A DNA stretch of 64,000 nt. Origin: Bostrychus sinensis. Taxonomy: Eukaryota > Chordata > Actinopteri > Gobiiformes > Eleotridae. Both the position numbers and the translations under genes were made by a program. The stretch lies in the NCBI GenBank assembly GCA_020698575.1, contig CM036239.1, positions 44,357,763-44,421,762 on the forward strand, in the 5' to 3' direction. A model generated the notes under the pieces. The model was given only the letters and a program-made list of their open reading frames with translations, was not told the DNA's origin and did not search any database. This document shows positions 32,837 through 43,140 of this stretch, one piece after another (position 1 is the first letter of the stretch; each line of letters starts with the position of its first letter).

Positions 32837-33450
32837 TACTAAATCATGGTCACTGCCAATGTCAGGTTTGTTGTATGTTCTTGTGCTGGCTCTATTAATG
32901 CCTGACTGATGCTTCTTTGAGACCAGAATAAAATTGATTTGGTTGTGAGTTTGTCTGTCGGGTGAATGCCAAGTAGTCCTTCTGCTTAGCTTATGATTGT
33001 GCAGAGTGTTAGCAACTACTAGCCTGTGCTTCCTAGCAAATTCAAGCAGTCTTCCTCCATGTTCGTTCGTTTCGCCAACACCAAATTTTCCAACTGTACC
33101 TTTCCAGACCTCAAACGCATCTGTTCCTACTTTGGCATTCCAATCGCCTTGAATGATAGTGATGTCTTTCTTAGGGATTTTCTCTATGAATTGTTCGAGA
33201 TCACTATAGAATTTGTCAATTTCGTCTTCACTGCGGCACTCGTCAGTGCATAGACTTGAACTATTGTAAGGCAGGTTGGGTTACTGCTAATTCTTATTGC
33301 AATGATTCGATTTGATACTGGGGTGCACTCGGTCACGGATTTTGATGTCTCTTTGTCAACGAGAATCCCCACTCCTGTTCGGTGTTTGCGTTCTTCGCCG
33401 CTATACCATAGCTTATGGCCATCGTCTGTGGTCATTTCACTGCTTCTCAA
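32837..33450 (-). pseudogene. RTE endonuclease domain, truncated and frameshifted
   Basis: It begins in the middle of the domain with LWYSGEERKHRTGVGILVDK, then NRIIAIRISSNPTCL and VQVYALTSA. A frameshift near 33250 breaks the frame, after which GDWNAKV-like text (33135-33170) and the terminal motif DIGSDHDLVM (about 32863-32834) follow. That motif ends with the SDH catalytic signature of AP endonucleases. The usual N-terminal 60 or so residues are absent. Confidence 0.75.
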
Positions 33451-33750
33451 AAATATCTAAAAAAAAAAAAAATCATCCAAATAATTACTCAAGTAAAAGT
33501 AATAAAAAAAAAATAAATAAAAAAAAACTACTCAAGTACTGAGACATAACGTCTGATTTGTGTTTTAGGATTGATGTAATCAGACAGACAAAACTAAAAT
33601 TCTGGTATTTCTAAACAACATTCAGTATTAAAAATTTACACATACATAAGATAGTGACATTGGTAGATTATCCAGAAATTATACTCAAGTAAGAGTACTG
33701 TTACTTCAAAATAATATTACTCGACTAGAAGTAAAAAGTAAGTTGAGATC

Positions 33751-34102
33751 AAACCTTGGAATATGTTGAATATGTTTGTATTTACTTGGTGCTGATGACT
33801 CCCAGTGGGAGTATAGTGGATAGATGGGTAGTTTATTATAATTTATGTGCTATAAATCAGTAGTGGACTGTACAAAAGTGAAAATTGCAGTTTTCATGTA
33901 TCTGAGCTGTTGGATTTTGCAATGCAGAGCTCTGCTTCGCTGCATTTTGGAGTAAACATCTGGACTTTATTCTGTAATCTCATATGATACTTTTGCTACT
34001 GTTTGAGTTGTTGTTGTTTTTTTTGTTTTATTTTGTCTGCACTTCAGAGAAATTTAGTACCCTTTCCACCTTTGGTGTATAATAATGGATTTATAATGTG
34101 TC
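33751..34102. other. Non-coding sequence
   Basis: 33920-33955 (GCTTCGCTGCATTTTGGAGT) is an inverted relative of the minor repeat at 11915-12010. Nothing else recognised. Confidence 0.4.
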
Positions 34103-34392
34103 TTCCTAAATACTCAAAGCACTTTACACTGCATTATTCATTCACTCCTCAGTCACACTCGATGGTGGTGAGCTACTTCTGTTGCCACAGCTGCCCTGGG
34201 GCAGACTGACAGAAGTGTGGCTGCCAATCTGCACCTACAGCCCCTCTGACCACCACCAAATACACTCACACATTCATACAGGCAAGGTGGGTGAAGTGTC
34301 TTACCCAAGGACACATTGACAATATGCAATGCCCATAGCGGGGCTTGAGAGTTAATGGGCAAATTTATCTACCAACTGAGCCACTGCCACTG
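34103..34392 (-). mobile_element. tRNA-derived SINE (third family), minus strand
   Basis: On the minus strand the head reads GGCAGTGGCTCAGTTGGTAG (box A, about 34392-34368). Then come AATGTGTCCTTGGGTAAGAC and GGGGCTGTAGGTGCAG, and the 3' end AAAGTGCTTTGAGTATTTAG at 34103-34122. That end is the LINE-like tail used by many fish SINEs. A decayed copy in the other orientation lies at 15938-16200. Confidence 0.72.
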
Positions 34393-35037
34393 TATACTGC
34401 AAACTAGATAATGTGCTGTACTGCTACTATTACTTATTTAGTATTTTATTTACTTGTTAATTTCATTCATTCATAATTTATTTATAATTTATTTATTTTA
34501 TTTGGTGTTGTTTACCTTAGAATTACTTATGTATTTATTATACTGCACTGAACTTGTCTCTTAACTGTGGTATCTTATGCAAAATAAAAAACAACAACAA
34601 AAAAAAAAAAATACTCTGGCAATCTATTCACTCAATGAAAGGCATTACTGCTTCTGCCCGTGACCTTTAATTAGACTAAACAGAAGAAGCAGGAATGAAT
34701 TTAATGCAACAATTGCTGCCTTTATAATCCATGACACAGTGAATCCTGTTGTGTTTCCTAACATGTACACTTCCTGTGTACGTCTAAACTCAGGAGGAGG
34801 TAAAGACAGAAGGTACTCTTCCTGACTCCTCCCGACATCTGTGCATTTTTTCCGTTTGTGGCTGTAACTTATCAACCTCAGCGTACTGCCTGCTTTTATT
34901 TACAGCTCAGTGGAGGATTATTTAGTCCTGGATAAAGGTGCAGTGTTGATGGAGCAACTTTATTTCATATCAAAAGGTAAGGCTGCACTTCTGACACAGA
35001 ATGATTGGCAATTACATTGAATGCATAAACCTACAGT
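34393..35037. other. Non-coding; includes diverged copy of the 30080-30310 repeat
   Basis: 34880-35037 matches 30080-30310 (GTACTGCCTGCTTTT, GGATAAAGGTGCAGTGTTG, AAAGGTAAGGCTG). 34440-34620 is AT-rich with A-runs. Confidence 0.45.
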
Positions 35038-35500
35038 TGCACTCATTTCAAAACGCGGAACGAATGTCTCAAAATGATCCACAAGCACAGAAGTGATAAA
35101 TTTACGCATTGGAAGGGCTGAATGCGCACATAGGGCAATCCACAAATGCATAATCAACTATTTAAACGCAAAATGCAGATTTATGGATGAAAAACACAAA
35201 TCATTTTGAAATAATTACAACAGATATATGCAAATTACAATATAGCTGCATACCCCCAGTGGTTGTCATTGGAACAAGATTTCTTTTGTAAATAAATCTT
35301 GCTGCCTCAAAATGTGGGACAAATGTCTCAAAAAGATCCAAATGTGCAGAGGTGATGAATGCACAAATGGAGTGATCCACAAATGCAGACTGGACTATTC
35401 ACATGCAAAACTGTAGATTTATAAATCACAAAAATGATTAATTTATTTGCAAAAATCACCGCATGCAAGTCACAAATTAGACATTTTGAATAAATCATTC
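35038..35500. repeat. Two diverged tandem units of about 260 bp
   Basis: Unit 1 (35048-35220) and unit 2 (35308-35490) share AATGTCTCAAAA(T/A)GATCCA, TGATCCACAAATGCA-type and GCAAAA.TG.AGATTTAT blocks in the same order at about 260-bp spacing. Non-coding. Origin unknown; it may be the interior of a larger decayed transposon. Confidence 0.6.
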
Positions 35501-35564
35501 TAGTTGCATCAATACATTTATTGTTGCATCATTCATTTGATTGAAACAAATAGCACTCCATAAA

Positions 35565-35910
35565 AGCATCACCTTAAAATTTCTACTTAAGTAAACTTAT
35601 AAAAGCACTTACTTTTAAATGTACTTGCAAGTAAAAATGTAAAAGTATTTTTAATTACTTTACTGCAACTTTTATATTGAAGTACTGTGTCTACAATTAG
35701 GCCATGACAAAAACACTTGAAACTCATATTCAAAATATTTTGTACTTTAAACTAACTCAGATATGTAGTGGAGTAAAATGTACAGATACTTGCTCTAAAA
35801 TGTACTGAAGTAAAGTAAAAGTACCCCTTCTTAAATGTACAAATATATGAGAATTGTATTTAAGTAAAGTAACTAAATATGTTTACTTTGTTATATTCCA
35901 CCACTGTATA
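35565..35910. repeat. AGTACTT hAT-like element, uninterrupted but 5'-truncated copy
   Basis: It is colinear with both arms of the element at 3305-7504: CACCTTAAAATTTCTACTTA, AAGTACTGTGTCTACAATTA, GATATGTAGTGGAGTAAAAT, then ATATTCCACCACTG. It serves as the empty-site reference for the L1 insertion. The left terminus is missing. Confidence 0.65.
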
Positions 35911-36040
35911 TGTGCTTCAGCTATATTAACTGGGCTGTACATGTCTTAATTATATTTAACCACTTTAAACAAATAACTAATATTTCTAAAACATTTCATG
36001 GGGCGCTCAAACTCACTTTCTTCTAAACAATATGGGTGCA

Positions 36041-36095
36041 GAAGCTGATAAAAGGAGACCTCTGGGCATAAGATTTGAGAAGAAGAAGTCATCAG
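36041..36095 (+). CDS. Candidate 55-nt micro-exon with splice signals, gene unknown
   Basis: A pyrimidine-rich stretch, a branch-point-like TTCTAAAC (36020-36027) and GTGCAG (AG at 36039-36040) precede the segment. CAG/GTAAGTG, a near-consensus donor, follows it at 36093-36099. Only one frame is open through it (phase 2 entry), reading ADKRRPLGIRFEKKKSS. That frame also stays open back to an ATG at 36032 (MGAEADKRRP), so a first-exon reading is possible. I do not recognise the peptide. A chance arrangement is quite possible. Confidence 0.28.
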
Positions 36096-36099
36096 GTAA

Positions 36100-37429
36100 G
36101 TGCTGTTGCCATCTGAAATAGAGTAATCCTGCGTAACGCTGGCCCGAGCTCACAGGGCACTTGAAGACAAACTAAATGTAATTTTTCAACGCAGTATAAG
36201 ATTGGGAGAGGGGGAAAGCCTGAGGAACACACAGGCCCTAAAACCCACAAATGGGATATTGATCGCTTCGAAAGGGGAGAGAAAAAAAAAGTTATACAGT
36301 ATTTAACCATGAAGGGCCACAGTTACTCCATTGAGTGGCTTACTATTGCCAGTTTTCTGCACACAGCTGTCTATATTCAACTGTGACGTTCAACTGTGCA
36401 TGTTCCTATGACAACCTGTCAAATTACCCATTGGGAAAAGAACTAACATCACCTCAGGGTCTCTCAAATGAAAGCACTTTGATACAAACTACACGAGATC
36501 CTATAGTGGAGTATGGCTCGGTACTGTACGCCACTGTACTCTATGATAGGACAAAAGACTTCCCGGTTCCTTTGCTCCACTTGTGTATTCATCTTTATAT
36601 TCAGCCCCTGGGGCCAGCAGTAAGCCTTCATGTATGCACTGCATGTGAGCGCTGCTGTGAGTTTCTTCACACTCACTATGCACTGAATTTGATCACACAA
36701 CCAGCGGGCCTTGTACACAATGAGTGGGGGGAAAAAAAGTAATGATAGATCCAGTTGCTAACAGGATATGTAGTTTACTGCCATCAAAAAAACTGTTTCA
36801 TCTCCAGTGGTCCATGTGTTTTGAAACGAGGATAATGCCATAGCAGCGTTGCTTTGGTTAAAATGGTTATTGTCATTTTGAACATGGTGGAGCCCAGCTA
36901 ACTGTGTTGTCTGTGTGCACGCTTCACAGAAATGCCTGTAAGTGATGCGGCCCCCCGAAAACAAGAAAACAATAGCACTGTGATTATGGCAGCCCTCACT
37001 CTGGCCTCAAAAGAGAGTTTGATTTGATTCTGCATTTCATATTCGGATTGCTCCAGGCTTTCCAATTTTCACTGCTACAAAACAAAAACAGATCTCGTGT
37101 CTCTGCTGTGAACTAGAAAGAGGTGAAGGTAAAAGTCCAAATCATACTTCAAAAACTTCAAGGGCACTCAGAGACCCAAGGTTTCCTTCAGAAGTAGTGT
37201 TTTCCTCTGCGTTGCCAAACACTGGTTTGTTAAAATAGTCAGGAGGTTGGGACTATTCGTTCCTTTAAAACAGTCTAGCCTGCAAGCCAGTCCAGCCATC
37301 CTAACTGAAGTCAGTATTTTATAGAAAGAATCTCTCTAATGTCTGTGGATTTTTGTTGGGCTTACCTAGAGCTACACCAATGGATGCAAAATAAACTGAT
37401 TCAATTGCATCATGTGTTGTTTCCTGGAC
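36100..37429. other. Non-coding region, mixed composition
   Basis: Repeat-poor. 36335-36742 is open for 135 codons on the plus strand and 36464-36718 for 84 on the minus strand, but neither shows a domain and they overlap. No gene call is made. Confidence 0.4.
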
Positions 37430-37705
37430 CGAGTGGGGCCTTTTTCTGTGGAGTTTGCATGTTCTCTTCGTGTCTGGATGAGTTTTCTCTGGGTGCTCCG
37501 GTTTCCCTCATCAGCCAAAAAAATATTCACCAAAAGCTAATCCTCCAGTTAGCTACAACTGACCAGGATTCTTGCTCAAGATCTGGAGAAGGGTCTCTGG
37601 GCGCTGTACTGAAGTCGCTCACTGGTCCTAACAGGCTGCACTGAAGAATGGGTCAAAAATGTACAAGAAATTTCCCTACAAAGACAATTAAGTTTGTCTT
37701 AACCT
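37430..37705 (+). repeat. SINE body without head (relative of 63397-63720)
   Basis: It shares in order GTGGGGCCTTTTTCTGTGGA, GTTTGCATGTTC, GGTGCTCCGGTTTCCCTCAT, GATCTGGAGAAGGGTC, GAATGGGTCAAA and a TTAAGTTTGTCTTAACC tail with the full copy at 63397-63720. The tRNA-derived head is missing. Confidence 0.72.
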
Positions 37706-37906
37706 TAAAGAATGCATCGTCCAAAATGGAGTTACTAAAATACTATGAAGGGAAAAGACACCAAACCCATGTCATAAGTGCGATCTAAGTTTTAACACTA
37801 TTTTGCTAAATTATTAAGTGTTTAGAACAATACACATGTCTGGAAGAACGAATCATTTTATTGAGCTTGTGTGGTTGCTTTTGACTTAAAGTGTAAAAGA
37901 TATAAA

Positions 37907-38361
37907 CAGAGGCTTGACGTTAACTTTTTTGCTCACTGGCCACTGTGGCAAGTCCTTGTCAAACGCTACTAGCCATGTAGTGTTTTTAATTGCCAGACTG
38001 TAATTAGTTTAAATGTTGTTTTGTATTTATTCTATAGCATAGAATAAGAAATATAAAGTTTAGTTTTATGTGCAGACAAGGATTTATTAAATATGTGGAA
38101 AACAGGTTTACCCAGGCAGAATAAATCTGAAGGTTTTGCATGTGGCATGTAGTACGTTTTTTTGTTTTTTGTCTTCTCTCGGGTCATGGCGCATTATTCT
38201 GTATTAAATTAGGTGTTCACTCAAACATAGCAAAAGGAATTAAGGGCCTCTAAAGTTAAAATCCAATGGGACAAAATGGCTAGTGAGACTAAAAGTGTTA
38301 CTAGCCGAAATGGAAATCTACCAGCATTTCGCCGGTTGGCTACTGCTAATGTCAAGCGCTG
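37907..38361. mobile_element. hAT-like element (GCTTGACATTAAC family), 455-bp copy
   Basis: Ends CAGAGGCTTGACGTTAAC (37907) and, inverted, CAGCGCTTGACATTAGC (38361). Flanks ATATAAA and GTATAAA could be a degraded 8-bp duplication (6 of 8 match), fitting hAT. The interior is shorter than the copy at 28635-29240. The right end is open on the minus strand (38424-38221), which is probably chance. Confidence 0.68.
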
Positions 38362-38427
38362 TGTATAAATATATAAAGCATGTTGTAGCTCATAATACAT
38401 GTACTCAATTGTAGCAAGTGTCAAGTG

Positions 38428-38794
38428 AAGGGAGGCTATATTATGTTTTCACATATATTTTTAAATCAAACCTTTTTTACTACAAATTGAAAAATAGCTG
38501 TGAGGAATCAGTGGAAACAGAGCTGTACACGGTTTTATTTTATTTACTTTTTTTATTGATGAATGAAAACAGACAGGATGTAGAGGGCTTGTTGATTGGT
38601 CAGTGCTTCCTGGAGTGGGCGGGGGCTCGTGGAAAAGGCAGAGGTTTGTGTAACTAAGCATTTTGAGGCCTCAGAAACTGGATACTGGATTACTTAAACA
38701 TGCATGAATGAAACAAAACACAACTCCAGGTTTGTTTCTGAAGAGGGGACAACATTATAGCAAAAAAAAGTTGATTTTGCATAATATTTTCCCT
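38428..38794 (-). mobile_element. TTAA-MITE family A, copy 6 (internally deleted)
   Basis: Left end GGGAGGCTATATTATG, right end CATAATATTTTCCC followed by TTTAA (38794-38798). It carries the family blocks GGAATCAGTGGAAACAGAG, GATTGGTCAGTGCTTCCTGG, TTTTGAGGCCTCAGAAAC. About 370 bp against about 520-560 for full copies. Confidence 0.75.
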
Positions 38795-38798
38795 TTAA

Positions 38799-39599
38799 GG
38801 AGCATGTTTTTTTTTTCAATAGTTGCTTTGTTGAAAGTTGTGTCTTTACTGCATAGATAACTACATTGGTGGCTACATATTAATGCATTGTTTTGGATGA
38901 ATTTCTGCGGGGTAAATAATTGTATTCCCTTAATAGACCTTTAAATACTAAGCTGTGCATGTAATCGTCGTGAGTGGCACAACTGCAACTTGGCTACTTG
39001 TTACAGAGGCATGAATACAGCTGCTTATTAAGTCGCCAAGTAGCTCGAATGTCAATTGGCAGAAAAGGCATTCGAAAGTCCTCAGCCAGTGTTTACGCAA
39101 CTTGAGTGTACTTTAGAAAATGTCTGTATTTGAGTGGCTGAGTTCCTGAGTCCTCTGCAAAATGAAATTAATTATTACTATTTTTATTTGTGTGTGTTGC
39201 CGAACTGAAGCTTTTGCCGGTCTGGTTTAAACACAGGAGGACAGTGTGTTTTTGGAATCGCAGACAAGGACAAGTGAATGGGTCATGTGACATACTATCT
39301 GGCTCGGTTCGATAAAAAGTCCTCAACTCACCTCTGTTGGTAATACAAGTGTGTGAGCAAAACAAAGGCACGAAGGATGAAAATATATAAATAGGGTGAA
39401 AATCCTTTATTCGGTTGACTGTAAACAAACAAACAAAGCAGCACAAACGCTTGAAATGGTTTGAGTAGCTGAGATAACCACAGCTGAGCATTTTGCCTTT
39501 ATCTTTACTAAAATGTGTGTTTAGGAAGGCTACCTATGATGTGAGGCTGCATGCAATAAAGCTGATGAGCATTCATGATTCATTCTGCTAAATCTCCTT
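38799..39599. other. Non-coding sequence
   Basis: Unique-looking with no gene recognised. A 107-codon minus-strand frame (39168-39491) has no domain. Confidence 0.4.
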
Positions 39600-39800
39600 T
39601 CTGAGCTTTTAACCATGTTATAATGTTTGCGCCTCAAAAACATACCTGGAGTAGTATTTTAATTATATTCACACTTGTTTGAATAATCCTGTTTGCTGAG
39701 CTTGTCCTTCTCAAGAGATGGAAAACAATAATATTAATGCAAAGGTGTCCAAAACTATTTACTAGCCTGAAAAAAGCATAATATAGGACTGTTAAAGGGA
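39600..39800 (+). repeat. TTAA-MITE family A, copy 7 (deleted)
   Basis: TTTAACCATGTTATAATG, CTCAAAAACATACCTGGAGT and TTGTTTGAATAATCCTG at the left, then a large deletion, then GCATAATATAGGACTGTTAA near 39795. Confidence 0.6.
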
Positions 39801-40320
39801 TTTTTGAAGTAGGAGTGTACCTGCATTTTAAGTTCATAAGTTATATATACTCGTGGCTAGACTGCTTTTCTTGTGCTAGAATAGCCACAATATTGGGAAG
39901 TGATAAAGTAAAAACTAAATACTAATGCAAAAAATAGTAGGGGTTCTTATACAAGGGAGTTTTATGATCTAAAATCCCACAAGCTACTGATTTGTGGTAG
40001 TGACAGAGGTAGAAATGGGATTTATGGCTCTTTAATGCGAGCTGAATTTTTGGGATTCATTCATTTCAAAGAGCCGTGCAAAAGACTGAGTGATACATTA
40101 TGATTTTAATCAGAATAAAACATCTTCTATTGGTGGGACACTATTATTGTCTTAGTCACTGATGTTAATAAAGTTAGCATGTGTGGACTAAATTTACACA
40201 TGGTGAAGTCATATATCTGTTCATAGGGTGAGACCACCATTTAGGATTTATTAATGTGGAAATATAGCTACCTTGACCGGGAATGTCAGTAAAAACAAAA
40301 CAAAGCAGGCAACAATAAAC
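39801..40320. other. Non-coding; repeat-like AAAGAGCCGT motif
   Basis: 40066-40090 (TTTCAAAGAGCCGTGCAAAA) and 41092-41115 (GAAGAGCCATTCAAAAGATT) are related and lie on both sides of the element at 40321-40904. They may be remnants of an older repeat split by it. Confidence 0.35.
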
Positions 40321-40904
40321 TAGGGCTGGGCGATAAATTTAATTAATTCAATAAATTTGCATTTTTAATGGACGATGTCAAAAATAGCCAGATCAAAAAA
40401 TACATTTTTGTAGAAATTAGTGTCCTCCAAGCGCTGCACTGTTTCCTGTGTTGTGGCTAATGCTGCTGCTAGCTCCAGAGCAGCTTAAATACTGACTGTG
40501 GAGACTCTGCAGACACTAAAAACACTAATAATCACAGGGAAAGGAGTTAATTTACCTCTGTAATGTCCTCGTTTAGATGGGGCAGCAGTTTGGCCAAAAC
40601 AAACAGTGTAGCAGCAGTAGCAGCGGTAACTTATGTTTCTTTGTTTATGTATGTGTATATTTTAATAAAATATATAAACTAAAAGACATTTATGTCACTG
40701 TTAGAGTTATGCACTTCGCTGCAGCCTTCCTTTTTTTGCAGACAGAATATATAGTCAAGCTAAAATAAAAAGTACTTTGCCATAATCTAATTTAAAAATA
40801 ATAAACCTACATTTAAAAAGCTTCTTATGCCAACAAGTGATAAAATTAATTTGAATTGTAAATCGACAGGTTTTTTTTGTTTTTTTTAAGTCATATTGCC
40901 CCTA
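40321..40904. mobile_element. hAT-like MITE with TAGGGCTGGGCGATA terminus
   Basis: Starts TAGGGCTGGGCGATA and ends TATTGCCCCTA (inverse TAGGGGCAATA). Flanks CAATAAAC (40313-40320) and CAATAATT (40905-40912) agree at 6 of 8 positions, as for an old 8-bp duplication. About 584 bp, no transposase. A fragment of the same end is at 8519. Confidence 0.6.
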
Positions 40905-41955
40905 CAATAATTAATGCACACACATGTAGGCACTGTTTACAATAGAGATTAATGTGCTTGTTTTCTTCTTATACTTTTTCTTAAGAGGTTTTTTTTTTGC
41001 GGTTGGCAAACAAAAAAGAGCGTGTCAATACAAGAGTAAAAAAAAAAAAAAAACACGTGCACCACTCTCACTCACTTTTCATCGTTTATAGTGAAGAGCC
41101 ATTCAAAAGATTCGGATCGTCACAGCTCAGACAGAGGACATAAATAATGGTTTTCTGCATCCTGTGCCGTCACTGGGGTGTGGGCTCTGCTAACCATAAG
41201 CAGCAATTACCAATAAAACAGATCTGCAAATGAAGCTAATCAATCACACTTAAGTGTTAAGATAACTTCAGTAATTTTGAGTTGAGAAAGTACTAACGGC
41301 CACTACCAATACTACTACAACTACTGCTACTGCCGACTTGTAAAATACAAATACTCATTTAGAGGCTTACATTTAGGCTACTTTGCTTTCCCTGACTTTA
41401 TAGTCCCCTTTTCTTTGTATTCTTTACATTTTATCATCTGTTTAACACACTCACTTATATAACACCCATACAAAGTTGAATTAATGTGTCTCCATCTGAT
41501 TCTTCTCTCCCAATTCTCCTGCTTTGGACCGCGTCCCAATGCTGCAGATTTCTATAAGAGGAAACAACAGTGGGAGATATTCAAAAGGGAGCTCAACTGT
41601 CTCCAATGAGCTTCTAGCACCGGGCCGCGCTAGAAATGGAGAGAAAGCACTACAGCGTCCTATTTGCATGAGCAGACAGAAGGTTAATAACACAAGGCCT
41701 GCTGTGACAAAGGAGAAACAGCAGAGAGGGGCAGGTAGGAGGGATGGAAAGTGCTGATCCTCCACTTCTGGCTCCGGAGAATCCATCTAAGACACAAGGG
41801 AGGAGCGTGGAAGTAATTAGAGCCCTGGATATATGATGGGTTTGTCTGCAGAACCACCTCCCCTTTATGCTGCATTGCCTCATTTCCCAGAATGCAAAGC
41901 AAAATGGGAGGCATAGGCAGAAGAAGCAGTGGTTGTTTAAATAAAGTAAATGAAA
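40905..41955. other. Non-coding; poly-A and triplet tracts, candidate island 41480-41790
   Basis: Poly-A at 41037-41053. Imperfect ACT/CTACTG triplets at 41298-41336. 41480-41790 is GC-richer and repeat-free, with overlapping frames on both strands (77-101 codons) but no domain. Confidence 0.35.
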
Positions 41956-42366
41956 GTATTTGGGGATTCACACCCAAGCATCATCACCAGTTTTAAATTT
42001 ACAGGAAACAGGAAGTCACTGGCTTTAAATACACAGCTGAAGGTCACATGATCAATCAGTGTGGTCATGTCACTGACTGTGTTTCCAGATAAGGTGGTAT
42101 GTATCAGCTTGCGGAAGTATTCTTCCTCTACTCTGAGGAGAAACAAGCTGCTTCACTCATAAAATGCTGAGGTATAGTTTTTTAGGACAGCACTGTAAGA
42201 AGCAGACAGAGAATGGCAGATGTGGCAGCAGTCAGTGACACTGCCATTTTGAAATGGCACACACTGACTGATTATGTGACCTTCAGCTGTGGATTTAAGG
42301 CCAGTGACTTCCTGTTTTCTGTAAATGTAAAATTGATGATGGTGCTTGGATGAACACCGAAACATC
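41956..42366. mobile_element. Fold-back (palindromic) element
   Basis: The left arm (41956-42077) and right arm (about 42255-42366) are inverted copies for more than 100 bp: ACAGGAAACAGGAAGTCACT versus ACAGAAAACAGGAAGTCACT, and CACAGCTGAAGGTCACAT in both. The central 170 bp is single-copy. The arms would form a long hairpin. No TSD was identified and no coding sequence is present. Confidence 0.7.
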
Positions 42367-43140
42367 TTTAAAGCAGAACCTAGAGTCCAGTACATTTAGT
42401 TGAGTTTTTGCTTTGAATCAAGGTCCCTTTCTTTCAGGGGCCAATCATTCACATGCATAATTTGGCATGTTTTTTTTTACAACAAACTCCTTGCTGATAG
42501 CCTTGTAAGCCAGACTCTCCTACTTGCTTTACACAAGCAGGACAGTCTGGTTCCTCTCTCAGAGCCAAGTGTTTCTCTGGTTCCATTTGGAGCTGACCAT
42601 TCACAGCCTTTATCTGCTGCGCGTCTTACAAAAGTGGAAGAGCTAACCACGGCAGCACTAGCTACCGAGCAAATTTAAAAACTTTTCTGACCTGATTAAC
42701 AACGTTTAGCGCTTTCCTTCATCACCTGTTGGTTCTGCTGAAGTCCACATTATTGTTCAGTCCTCTGTAGGATTTTTTTTCTTCATCTTGTTGCCATTTT
42801 AACAACAGTAAAGTTCTGTTGACATCTGATGTATTGAATGTATTTAAAAAAAACAACTTTTTCCTCAACTCTTTGGACAGCTGGCTTCTGCTGCTGTCGC
42901 CATTCAGAAATTAGTGCAGAGCTTCTCATAATACTGCGTATTTTGGTGTTTTATATACATTTAAAAAAAAAACAGCAAGAACCCATGTGTGTTTGTGTCA
43001 GCGGTGCACTGCTTATGTCCTGCCTTCATTTCTCTGATTGGTTGCTCCGCCTGTCATTGTTCCAGGCTACCTTCCTGCCACAAGGTACAATCTTTTGTGC
43101 CAGTCGCAAGCCTGGATAAATGTGTTGCTTAGGAAGGGAA
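42367..43140. other. Repeat-derived non-coding sequence shared with 63835-63990
   Basis: 42785-42820 (CATCTTGTTGCCATTTTAAC, AACAGTAAAG) and 43030-43050 (TCTCTGATTGGTTGCTCC) recur in inverted order and orientation at 63850-63920, so both belong to one dispersed repeat. GCCTTGTAAGCCAGACTC and GCAAGCCTGGATAAATG near 42505 and 43105 may be its ends. Confidence 0.4.

Larger units (their letters stand above)
30642..33455 (-). mobile_element. RTE-clade LINE (BovB/CFDP2-like), nearly full length
   Basis: Minus strand, about 2.8 kb. The order is AP endonuclease (33450-32837), reverse transcriptase (within 32836-31178) and C-terminal domain (31218-30652), then a tail TGATGATGATGATT (30642-30655). The first part of the endonuclease is missing at the 33455 junction. 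RTE elements are marked by an AP endonuclease, a single ORF and a very short 3' UTR with a microsatellite-like tail, all of which fit. Only two or three frame breaks are present, so the insertion is fairly young. Confidence 0.88.
30385..33750. repeat. AT-rich dispersed repeat split by SINE and LINE insertions
   Basis: The left arm (30385-30460: GGTGGGTAG, TTGTTACTTGAAAATAATA, GAAGTAAAGCGTA) and the right arm block 33665-33745 (GTAGATTATCCAGAAATTAT, TGTTACTTCAAAATAATATT, GAAGTAAAAAGTA) are copies of one motif set. Together they enclose the SINE at 30470-30640 and the RTE LINE at 30642-33455. Confidence 0.45.

Noticed and set aside
30080..35060. Direct repeats at 30080-30310 and 34880-35060 as LTRs of one element
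   Set aside because: They lack TG..CA ends and target duplications, are strongly diverged, and the sequence between them is an RTE LINE in a separate repeat, with no gag or pol of an LTR element.
36335..36742. 135-codon plus-strand open frame as a gene
   Set aside because: No domain, no splice context, and competing frames on the other strand; its length is within chance for this much sequence.
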